This document shows, one piece after another, positions 1 to 5,436 of a stretch of DNA of 5,455 nucleotides. Origin of the DNA: an uncultured Clostridia bacterium (lineage in GTDB: Bacteria > Bacillota > Clostridia > Oscillospirales > Ruminococcaceae); NCBI GenBank assembly GCA_944388825.1, contig CALXKG010000055.1:1-5455 (forward strand), read 5' to 3'. The notes under the pieces are model-generated. The model ran no database searches. It saw only the letters and a list, made by a program, of their open reading frames with translations, and was not told the DNA's origin. Positions within the stretch are counted from its first letter, which is position 1. Every line of letters starts with the position of its first letter. Position numbers and translations under genes: made by a program.

Positions 1-1
1 A

Positions 2-1291
2 GGGTATGGCGGGTATGACGATGGGTATGGCGACGGGTACGGGGACGGATACGGGGACGGATACGGCGAAGACGGCTACTCCGATTACGACGAAGGCTAT
101 CCCGACGGTGGTTACGGCTATCCGGACGGCGGATATGCGGAAGATGGGTACGCGGACGATGGGTATGCCGGTGCGGATGATGCGGCGTATGACGGCGGCT
201 ATCCCGGCGGGTATGACGATTACCCCGAGCCGGAGCCCGAACCCGCCCCCCGCAAAAAGCGCCGGGAGAAAAAGCGGGCGGAAGGAGGCGCGCCGAAACA
301 GAAGAAAAAGTGGAGGCCGCTGGGCTGCCTGTGGGCGGCCCTCTGGCGGCTGATGGTTCTGGCGGCGGCGGCCGTGATCGGGTTTGCCGGCTTCCTGTTT
401 GTCCGGCTGGAACCGGCGGATTTCCCGTCCGCGCCGGAACTGGGGGCGAATCAGTCTGTTTCGCAGCCGGGAATATACAATATCGCCCTCTTCGGCGTCG
501 ACGCCAGGGACTATTCGACCAACGCCCGTTCGGACGCGATCATGGTTTTATCGGTCGATACGGGCGAAGGGCAACTCAAGCTCTCGACCCTGATGCGGGA
601 CACGCTGGTCAGCGTCCCGGGCTACGGGGATATGAAGCTGACCGAGGCCTACGCCTACGGCGGCCCGGAGCTGGCGGTGCAGACGATCAACCAGAATTTC
701 GGCCTGGACATTTCCGAGTACGCGACCGTCACCTTTAAGGCGATGGCGGAGATCATCGACGCGGCAGGGGGCGTCACCGTCGAGATCACCGAGGAGGAGC
801 GGGTCTCGGCCAACGGCTCGGTCTGGGAGCAGTGGGACGCCTGCGGGATGGAAGAAGACTATATCGAGGAGGCGGGCCGGCAGCGGCTTTCCGGCACCCA
901 GGCAGTCGCCTACGCCCGCATCCGCCATGTGGGCAACGCCGACTACCAGCGCACCTCCCGCCAGCGGATCGTCCTGACGGCGCTGATCCGGCAGCTGCTG
1001 ACCCACCCGCAGAAGATCCCGGGGACGCTGATGACGGCGGAAGACGTCGTCGAGACGTCGCTTGGCCAGTCTGACCTTGTCCGGCTGCTGCCCATCCTCC
1101 TCCACGGGATCGAGGTCGAATCGACCCGGTTCCCGGCAAACGCCGACATCATCAGCGACGCCTACTATGTCGGCAGCGCCGCCTGCATCTACGCCGACAT
1201 GGATTCCACCCGCCAGAAGCTCTACGACTTTATCTACAACGATATAAATCCCGAGACCGACGCCGACCGGCGGTCGAACGGGGAGGCATAA
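2..1291 (+). CDS. LCP (LytR-CpsA-Psr) family wall-polymer ligase/anionic polymer attachment protein, 5' end missing
   Basis: LCP enzymes transfer undecaprenyl-linked glycopolymers (teichoic acids, capsule) to peptidoglycan on the outer face of the membrane. The frame is open from position 2 with no stop, so the start lies outside the window; 429 residues are visible. Residues 1-83 are Gly/Tyr/Asp-rich with no Lys or Arg. Residues 84-105 are strongly basic. A membrane helix spans about 107-133, giving cytoplasmic N-terminus and external C-terminus. The LCP domain runs from about 158: GVD (D167), RSD (176-178), MRDT (R199, D200), KLTEAYAYGG, AAGGV, then YARIR (R306, R308) with D314, R317 and R320. 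These match the conserved acidic and arginine residues that bind pyrophosphate and metal in the family. An ATG at 353 lies inside the membrane helix and is not the start. The exact polymer substrate is unknown. A terminator follows directly, so it is the last or only gene of its transcript. Confidence 0.93.
   Translation, partial: GYGGYDDGYGDGYGDGYGDGYGEDGYSDYDEGYPDGGYGYPDGGYAEDGYADDGYAGADDAAYDGGYPGGYDDYPEPEPEPAPRKKRREKKRAEGGAPKQKKKWRPLGCLWAALWRLMVLAAAAVIGFAGFLFVRLEPADFPSAPELGANQSVSQPGIYNIALFGVDARDYSTNARSDAIMVLSVDTGEGQLKLSTLMRDTLVSVPGYGDMKLTEAYAYGGPELAVQTINQNFGLDISEYATVTFKAMAEIIDAAGGVTVEITEEERVSANGSVWEQWDACGMEEDYIEEAGRQRLSGTQAVAYARIRHVGNADYQRTSRQRIVLTALIRQLLTHPQKIPGTLMTAEDVVETSLGQSDLVRLLPILLHGIEVESTRFPANADIISDAYYVGSAACIYADMDSTRQKLYDFIYNDINPETDADRRSNGEA
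32..67 (+). repeat. Three tandem 12-bp units encoding DGYG-DGYG-DGYG
   Basis: Three in-frame 12-bp units (32-43, 44-55, 56-67) differ only at one or two third codon positions (ggg/gga, ggg/ggc) and each encodes Asp-Gly-Tyr-Gly. Looser GY-containing units continue on both sides, from about 2 to 220. The repeats sit in the cytoplasmic tail of the LCP protein. The near-identity of the DNA units suggests recent duplication by slippage. The unit is a multiple of three, so changes in copy number would alter the tail length without breaking the frame. Confidence 0.8.
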
Positions 1292-1296
1292 CCGAC

Positions 1297-1333
1297 AAAA
1301 GGGGGCTTGGAAACAGGCCCCTTTTATCCTTTT
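1297..1333 (+). terminator. Rho-independent terminator of the LCP gene
   Basis: Starting 6 nt after the LCP stop codon, aaaagggg (1297-1304) pairs perfectly with cccctttt (1318-1325). One further C-G pair (1306/1317) is possible across a one-base bulge, leaving a loop of about 10 nt. The 3' arm ends in TTTT and is followed by atcctttt, giving a U-rich tail. Its position immediately after a stop and before a promoter supports a real terminator. Confidence 0.82.
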
Positions 1334-1339
1334 GCCCAC

Positions 1340-1368
1340 TTTTCAAACCCTGCCGCCTGTGTTACAAT
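1340..1368 (+). promoter_or_regulatory. Sigma-A-type promoter for the transporter-kinase operon
   Basis: A TTTTCA box (1340-1345) and a TACAAT box (1363-1368) are separated by 17 bp. They match the TTGACA/TATAAT consensus at 4 and 5 of 6 positions. Transcription would start near 1375, giving a leader of under 30 nt that holds only the ribosome site. The promoter lies just after the LCP terminator, which makes the downstream pair an independent transcription unit. No clear operator is visible. Confidence 0.65.
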
Positions 1369-1386
1369 AAACGGGAACCAATTTTG

Positions 1387-1392
1387 AAAGGA
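1387..1392 (+). promoter_or_regulatory. Ribosome binding site that fixes the transporter start at ATG 1402
   Basis: AAAGGA lies 9 nt upstream of ATG 1402. The frame also contains an earlier TTG at 1384, but that codon sits just before this site, has no ribosome site at normal spacing, and would lie only about 10 nt from the predicted transcript start. ATG 1402 is therefore the better choice. Confidence 0.75.
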
Positions 1393-1401
1393 TGGCGTCC
1401 C

Positions 1402-2607
1402 ATGAACAAGACCCGCGCGGTGCAGGTAAAGGGCCTGCTGGTCCAGGCAATTTTCTGGGCCTCATATTGCGCATACTCCAGCTTCATCGTCAATATGCTG
1501 ACCGGTTACGGTTACCCGTCGGCAACCGCCACCGGGATGATGACGGCGACAAGTGTCCTCTCGTTTATCGCCCAGCCGGTCTCCGGCTACATCTGCGACA
1601 ACTTCATCTCCCACAAAAAGGTCTATATCGCGCTGACCATCTGCGCGCTGCCGACGATGGTATTGCTGGCCCGCTGCCTCTTCTCGCCGGTGCTGACGAT
1701 GGCGCTGATGCTCCTTTTCACCATCTTCATGGTGCAGATGCCGGGGCTTCTGGACGCCTGGATCATCGGCCTCACCAACCGCTACCCCGGGGTCAATTAC
1801 GGGCTCTGCCGGGGGTCCAGCTCCCTCTTTTTTGCGGTCTCGGCCCAGGCGATGGGATGGATCACCGCCCAGTACGGCCACGCGGCCCGGATGTGGGTCG
1901 GGGCGGCGCTGGGGCTTGTAAGCGTCCTGGTCGCCCTGACGCTGGAGGGCCTGCCGACCAGGCGGGAGGCGGAAAAGGCGGCGGGCGCGCAGGACGCCCG
2001 CAACCCCCGCGGCCTTTCGACCGGCGAGACGGTCAAGATCCTCTGCCGCAACAGGTGCTACCTCCTGCTGCTCGGGATGAACTTCCTCCTGTTCCTCGGC
2101 TATTCGGCGGTCTCGTCCTTTATCCCGGTGCTGACCGCCCAGCTGGGCGGCGGCTCGGAAGAAGTCGGCACCGTTTTTGCGCTGAACGCGCTGGCGGAGG
2201 TGCCGGCGATGTTCCTGATGGGCGCGGTGCTGCGGAGGGTGGCGGCCAAAAAGGTCGTGCTGTTCGCGGCGGTCTTTTTCCTCATCCGGCTGGGGCTGAC
2301 CGCCCTTTCGGTCAATTTTGCGATGATGCTGCTGGTGCAGCTGCTGCAGGGCCTTTCCTTCGCGGTCATCTGGCCGGCGTCGATGGGGTACTTAAACCGG
2401 ATCGTCGAGGAAGGGGTCCGCTCGACCGCGATCATGACCTACTCGTCGGTCACGCTGGGGGTCAGCGCGATCTTTGGCAACCTCATCGGCACCCTGATCC
2501 TCTCCGCCACCGGGGACGTGCGGGTGGTGTTCGGGTTTGCGGCGGTCTCGGCGGCGGCCGGGCTGCTGCTGGGGCTGTATGGGCTGGCGCGTAAGATCTG
2601 GGTGTAA
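1402..2607 (+). CDS. Major facilitator superfamily transporter (MFS_1-like), substrate unknown
   Basis: A 401-residue polytopic membrane protein of normal MFS length, with about twelve hydrophobic segments in two halves. The halves are separated by a hydrophilic cytoplasmic loop at about 182-215 rich in Arg, Lys and Glu. After helix 2 a degenerate MFS motif A is visible (G62, D66, then H71-K72-K73). The segment around R137-GSS, followed by a Gly/Ala-rich helix, resembles the R-x-GS element of the LacY/nucleoside-symporter-like MFS_1-like group. That resemblance favours an H+-coupled transporter of a small polar solute, but it does not identify the solute or exclude efflux. The ribosome site of the next gene overlaps this stop codon (intergenic gap 14 bp), so the two are almost certainly co-transcribed and probably translationally coupled. 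No frameshift or truncation was seen. Confidence 0.88.
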   Translation: MNKTRAVQVKGLLVQAIFWASYCAYSSFIVNMLTGYGYPSATATGMMTATSVLSFIAQPVSGYICDNFISHKKVYIALTICALPTMVLLARCLFSPVLTMALMLLFTIFMVQMPGLLDAWIIGLTNRYPGVNYGLCRGSSSLFFAVSAQAMGWITAQYGHAARMWVGAALGLVSVLVALTLEGLPTRREAEKAAGAQDARNPRGLSTGETVKILCRNRCYLLLLGMNFLLFLGYSAVSSFIPVLTAQLGGGSEEVGTVFALNALAEVPAMFLMGAVLRRVAAKKVVLFAAVFFLIRLGLTALSVNFAMMLLVQLLQGLSFAVIWPASMGYLNRIVEEGVRSTAIMTYSSVTLGVSAIFGNLIGTLILSATGDVRVVFGFAAVSAAAGLLLGLYGLARKIWV

Positions 2608-2621
2608 GGGAGGCGCGGCGT

Positions 2622-3509
2622 ATGGACAGGCTGGAAAAGGCCCTTCGGGATTTGCAAGCGGAAGGCCGGGTCACGGAAATTTTGCAGCGGAAGGACGGCG
2701 TCACGGTCGCCCGGGTGGAGACGCCGGACGGCGCCCGGGTTTTAAAAGCCTTTGACAATCCCGCCTATGCCCGGGAAATCCGGAACTACCGGCTGCTTTC
2801 CCGGCTCGGCGTCCCGACCCTGCGGGTATACGCGGCGGGGAAGGACGCGTTTCTGATGGAGGATATTGCGGACAGCCGCTGGCGGCTGGGCAGGGCGGAG
2901 GATATGGAAGACCCCGCCGTCGCCGGGCTGCTGGCCGCCTGGTACCGGAAACTGCACGACGCCGGGGAAGCGTATATCCGGGACAATCCGGACCTGCCCC
3001 TTTACGATGAATACGCCCTTGTGACGGAAGAAAGCCTTGCCCTTGTCCGCCGGAAGACCGGGACGGGGGACTGGCCGGTCTGGGATTTTCTGCGGGACAA
3101 CCTCCCGGCGCTGAAGCGGGCGGCGGACGCCCTGTCCCGGGTGCTGGCCTATAACGACTTTTACTATGTCAATTTTGCGGTCGCTAGGGACGGCGGGGAA
3201 GCGCTGCTGTTTGACTATAACCTGCTGGGGAAGGGGACGCGGTATGCCGACGTCCGCAACGTCTGCTGCTCCCTTTCGAAAGCGGCGGGGGAGGCCTTCC
3301 GGGCGGCGTATGGGTTTGCCCCCGACCCGGCGGAAGAAGCGGCGGACGGGGTGATGGCGGTGCTGTCGACGCTGGTGCTGGCGGCGCAGCGGGACAGGTT
3401 CCCAGGATGGGCGGAAGAGGCGCTTACAGCATTGCGGGAAGGGCTGGAGGGCCCGGCGGCGGCGCTTATGGAAATGTCCTGCCGGGAATTCCGCAACAAA
3501 CGTATGTGA
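2622..3509 (+). CDS. Aminoglycoside phosphotransferase/choline kinase-fold kinase, substrate unknown
   Basis: A 295-residue soluble protein with the layout of the APH family of small-molecule kinases (ATP-dependent phosphorylation of a hydroxyl). An N-lobe carries VLK with the putative ATP-binding K42, and E52 in the following helix may pair with it. The hinge is FLMEDI (77-82). A LAAWYRKLH helix lies at 104-112, as in APH proteins. The catalytic loop is YNDFYYVN, with D179 as the catalytic base and N184 as metal ligand; the usual first His of the motif is Tyr177. LLFDYNLLGKG carries D198, the DFG-Asp equivalent, followed by D210. An AAGGGAGG site 8 nt before ATG 2622 supports the start. The family includes antibiotic kinases, choline, homoserine, methylthioribose and fructosamine kinases, so function cannot be assigned from the motifs. 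The adjacent transporter gene suggests a shared substrate, which is inference. Confidence 0.85.
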   Translation: MDRLEKALRDLQAEGRVTEILQRKDGVTVARVETPDGARVLKAFDNPAYAREIRNYRLLSRLGVPTLRVYAAGKDAFLMEDIADSRWRLGRAEDMEDPAVAGLLAAWYRKLHDAGEAYIRDNPDLPLYDEYALVTEESLALVRRKTGTGDWPVWDFLRDNLPALKRAADALSRVLAYNDFYYVNFAVARDGGEALLFDYNLLGKGTRYADVRNVCCSLSKAAGEAFRAAYGFAPDPAEEAADGVMAVLSTLVLAAQRDRFPGWAEEALTALREGLEGPAAALMEMSCREFRNKRM

Positions 3510-3534
3510 CCTGCGCACACCTGCCAACCCCGCG

Positions 3535-3569
3535 CCGGAAATTTTGTCTATCTTCGCAAAAATTTCCGG
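3535..3569. repeat. Perfect 11-bp inverted repeat between the kinase gene and guaB
   Basis: ccggaaatttt (3535-3545) and aaaatttccgg (3559-3569) are exact reverse complements separated by 13 nt. In RNA the stem could gain a G-U and a C-G pair (3534/3570, 3533/3571). There is no T-run after it on the + strand, so it is not a standard terminator. It lies 25 bp after the kinase stop and about 33 bp upstream of the guaB -35 box. It could be an RNA 3' end structure for the transporter-kinase transcript or a dyad bound by a regulator. Confidence 0.6.
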
Positions 3570-3580
3570 TGAAAAACCGG
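3566..3580 (+). repeat. Small hairpin overlapping the 3' arm of the larger inverted repeat
   Basis: ccggt (3566-3570), loop gaaaa, accgg (3576-3580): a 5-bp stem. Its left arm shares bases 3566-3569 with the right arm of the 3535-3569 repeat, so in RNA the two stems exclude each other. It is short and may be chance. Confidence 0.4.
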
Positions 3581-3601
3581 CAAAAAGCGTCGTTTGGAGA
3601 C

Positions 3602-3630
3602 TAGACAACCGGGACCAAAATGTGTACAAT
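3602..3630 (+). promoter_or_regulatory. Promoter of guaB
   Basis: TAGACA (3602-3607) and TACAAT (3625-3630) are separated by 17 bp and each matches the sigma-A consensus at 5 of 6 positions. Transcription would begin near 3637, giving a leader of about 70 nt. Runs of five A at 3558, 3572 and 3582 lie upstream and could act as an UP-element or a bend. No purine-box pair or known riboswitch core was recognised in the leader. Confidence 0.75.
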
Positions 3631-3653
3631 ATTTGTAATATCCCCTTGGTGGA

Positions 3654-3674
3654 GCGCGGGAATGGGCCCGGCGC
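3654..3674 (+). promoter_or_regulatory. Possible hairpin in the guaB 5' leader
   Basis: gcgcggg (3654-3660) can pair with ccc (3667-3669) and gcgc (3671-3674), with G3670 bulged and a 6-nt loop. It ends about 20 nt before the AGGAG ribosome site (3696-3700), so it would not mask it. It matches no riboswitch class I know, and in GC-rich sequence a stem of this size may occur by chance. Confidence 0.35.
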
Positions 3675-3707
3675 AGACGGGGACGCGAATAGAACAGGAG
3701 AGATAAA

Positions 3708-5213
3708 ATGGCATTTATTTATGAAGAACCCTCCCATACCTTTGGTGAATATCTGCTGATCCCGGGCTATACCTCTGCCGAATGTATCCCCGCGAACGTC
3801 AGCCTCCGCACCCCGGTCGTCAAATACCGCAAGGGGGAAGAGGAATGCCCGCTGATGATGAACATCCCGCTGGTCTCGGCGATCATGCAGGCGGTCTCCG
3901 GCGAGAAGATGGCGATCGCGCTGGCCAAAGAGGGCGGTATCTCCTTTATTTACGGTTCCCAGTCGGTCGAAGACGAGGCGGCGATGGTCGCCCGGGTCAA
4001 GGCGTATAAGGCCGGCTATGTCACCTCCGATTCCAACGTCCGTCCGGACGCCACCCTCCAGGATATCCTCGACTTGAAGGCGGTCACCGGCCACGACACC
4101 GTCGCCGTCACCGACGACGGCACCGCCCATGGGAAACTCCTCGGCATCGTCACCGGCCGCGATTACCGCATCTCGCGGATGGCCCGCACCGAGGTCGTCC
4201 GGGACTTCATGACCCCGTTCGACAAGCTGATCACCGCCCCCGACACCACCACCCTCAAAGAGGCCAACGACATCATCTGGGCGCATAAGCTGAACTCGCT
4301 GCCGCTGATCGACGCCGAGGGGCATCTGAAATACCTCACCTTCCGCAAGGACTACGATTCCCATAAGGAAAACGCCCTCGAGCTGCTGGATTCCCACAAG
4401 CGGTATATCGTCGGGGCCGGCATCAACTCCCGCGACTATGCCGAGCGGGTCCCGGCGCTGGTGGAGGCGGGGGCCGACGTCCTCTGCATCGACTCCTCCG
4501 AAGGGTACAGCGAGTGGCAGAAGAGGACGATCGACTGGATCCGCGCCAACTACGGCGATTCGGTCAAGGTCGGCGCCGGCAACGTCGTCGACCGGGAAGG
4601 CTTCCTCTTCCTCGCCAAGTGCGGGGCGGACTTTGTCAAGGTCGGCATCGGCGGCGGCTCGATCTGCATCACCCGCGAGCAGAAGGGCATCGGCCGCGGC
4701 CAGGCGACCGCGCTGATCGAGGTCTGCAAGGCCAGAGACGAGTATTTTGAACAGACCGGCGTCTACGTCCCCGTCTGCTCGGACGGCGGCATCGTCCACG
4801 ACTACCACATGACCCTGGCGCTGGCGATGGGGGCCGACTTCCTGATGATGGGCCGGTATTTCTCCCGGTTTGACGAGTCCCCGACCAACAAGGTCATCAT
4901 CAACGGCAACTATATGAAGGAATACTGGGGCGAAGGCAGCAACCGCGCCCGCAACTGGCAGCGGTACGACCTCGGCGGCGACTCGAAGCTCTCTTTCGAG
5001 GAAGGCGTCGACTCCTACGTCCCCTACGCCGGGCCGCTGAAGGACAACGTCCAGAAGTCGCTCTCCAAAGTCCGTTCGACGATGTGCAACTGCGGCGTCC
5101 TCAACATCCCGGACCTGCAGAAGAACGCGAAGATCACCCTCGTCTCCTCCACCTCGATCGTCGAGGGCGGCGCGCACGACGTCGTGCTCCGCGAGACCAA
5201 ATCCTATCACTGA
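3708..5213 (+). CDS. guaB: Inosine-5'-monophosphate dehydrogenase, Tritrichomonas-like subtype
   Basis: Oxidises IMP to XMP with NAD+, the rate-limiting step toward GMP, in the cytoplasm as a tetramer. The 501-residue protein is full length. The first half of the (beta/alpha)8 barrel is about residues 1-107. Two CBS modules (Bateman domain) follow at about 112-165 and 168-225, including DDGT, VTGRDY and MTP. The barrel then resumes from GAGI (236-239). Key residues: D262 (CIDSSEG), catalytic C320 in GIGGGSICITREQKG, CSDGGI for the IMP phosphate, and the R419-Y420 flap dyad in NWQRYDLGG. These correspond, with an offset of one, to D261, C319, R418 and Y419 of the T. foetus enzyme. The GGGSICITREQKGIG loop and the Y-WGEGS-RARNWQRYDLGG region match that subtype rather than classical GSICTTR...G(V)P bacterial GuaB. 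AGGAG lies 7 nt before ATG 3708. It has its own promoter and terminator, so it is probably monocistronic. Confidence 0.97.
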   Translation: MAFIYEEPSHTFGEYLLIPGYTSAECIPANVSLRTPVVKYRKGEEECPLMMNIPLVSAIMQAVSGEKMAIALAKEGGISFIYGSQSVEDEAAMVARVKAYKAGYVTSDSNVRPDATLQDILDLKAVTGHDTVAVTDDGTAHGKLLGIVTGRDYRISRMARTEVVRDFMTPFDKLITAPDTTTLKEANDIIWAHKLNSLPLIDAEGHLKYLTFRKDYDSHKENALELLDSHKRYIVGAGINSRDYAERVPALVEAGADVLCIDSSEGYSEWQKRTIDWIRANYGDSVKVGAGNVVDREGFLFLAKCGADFVKVGIGGGSICITREQKGIGRGQATALIEVCKARDEYFEQTGVYVPVCSDGGIVHDYHMTLALAMGADFLMMGRYFSRFDESPTNKVIINGNYMKEYWGEGSNRARNWQRYDLGGDSKLSFEEGVDSYVPYAGPLKDNVQKSLSKVRSTMCNCGVLNIPDLQKNAKITLVSSTSIVEGGAHDVVLRETKSYH

Positions 5214-5223
5214 TCAAAGCCTG

Positions 5224-5258
5224 CTGGGCGCGTCTTTCCGGGCGCGCCCGGTTTTTTT
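5224..5258 (+). terminator. Rho-independent terminator of guaB
   Basis: gggcgcg (5226-5232) pairs perfectly with cgcgccc (5243-5249). The stem can be extended outward by U-G and C-G pairs (5225/5250, 5224/5251) and inward by U-G and C-G (5233/5242, 5234/5241). It is followed at once by seven T (5252-5258). It begins 10 nt after the guaB stop codon. Confidence 0.92.
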
Positions 5259-5275
5259 GGGGCTGGAAGGTGGAG

Positions 5276-5340
5276 CGTTTGGCGTGTTAGAGTTGGAAAA
5301 ACAGTATGAGCTTTCCAAACGTCCAACTGGCGTTTCAAAG
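5276..5340. repeat. Segment with several alternative complementary arms
   Basis: cgtttgg (5276-5282) complements ccaaacg (5315-5321). agttgga (5291-5297) complements tccaact (5322-5328). ttggaaa (5293-5299) complements tttccaa (5312-5318). Another imperfect stem joins cttt/aaacg (5311-5321) to cgttt/aaag (5331-5340). Several of these share bases, so they are alternatives. No ribosome site or protein pattern gives a gene here. The function is unknown. Confidence 0.45.
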
Positions 5341-5361
5341 ACCGGCCTCCCACGGCCGGTC
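5340..5361. repeat. Perfect 8-bp hairpin (gaccggcc / ggccggtc)
   Basis: gaccggcc (5340-5347) and ggccggtc (5354-5361) flank a 6-nt loop. There is no T-run after it on the + strand; on the - strand only TTT follows. It is the second structure of the hairpin series after the guaB terminator. Confidence 0.6.
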
Positions 5362-5407
5362 ATATGCGGGCGGGGCGGGCATCTCACGCCGCGTCGGACA
5401 TGGGATT

Positions 5408-5430
5408 GTCAAGGGGCTTTGCTCCTTGAC
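5408..5430. repeat. 10-bp hairpin with a 3-nt loop (gtcaaggggc / gctccttgac)
   Basis: Arms 5408-5417 and 5421-5430 pair along all ten positions with a single G-T mismatch (a wobble in RNA). The loop is ttt. It is not followed by a T-run, so it is not a typical terminator. It lies 7 bp from the next hairpin. Confidence 0.65.
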
Positions 5431-5436
5431 CGGATT

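Noticed and set aside
6..353. A + strand open frame rich in Met, Thr and Gly
   Set aside because: It is an out-of-frame reading of the Gly/Tyr/Asp repeat region. The frame that joins the membrane helix and LCP domain without a stop is the real one.
353..355. ATG as start of the LCP gene
   Set aside because: It falls inside the transmembrane helix, lacks a ribosome site, and the same frame is open for 117 codons upstream with a proper basic juxtamembrane segment.
548..1339. A 263-codon open frame on the - strand
   Set aside because: It is antisense to the LCP domain, crosses the LCP terminator, and has no recognisable protein pattern.
1384..1386. TTG as start of the transporter
   Set aside because: It lies upstream of the AAAGGA ribosome site that serves ATG 1402 and too close to the predicted transcript start.
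1392..2594. A 400-codon + strand frame overlapping the transporter
   Set aside because: The translation is Gly/Arg/Pro/Asp-rich and lacks hydrophobic helices or motifs. The overlapping frame gives a clean 12-helix MFS protein.
3637..3707. A riboswitch in the guaB leader
   Set aside because: The roughly 70-nt leader has none of the conserved core sequences of purine or other riboswitches that I know, and only one small hairpin.
2742..5210. An 822-codon open frame on the - strand
   Set aside because: It lies antisense to the kinase gene and guaB, both supported by clear motifs. Long antisense frames are expected in GC-rich genes with strong third-position bias. Its translation is low-complexity Asp/Val/Gly/Arg with no recognisable domain, and it lacks a convincing ribosome site.
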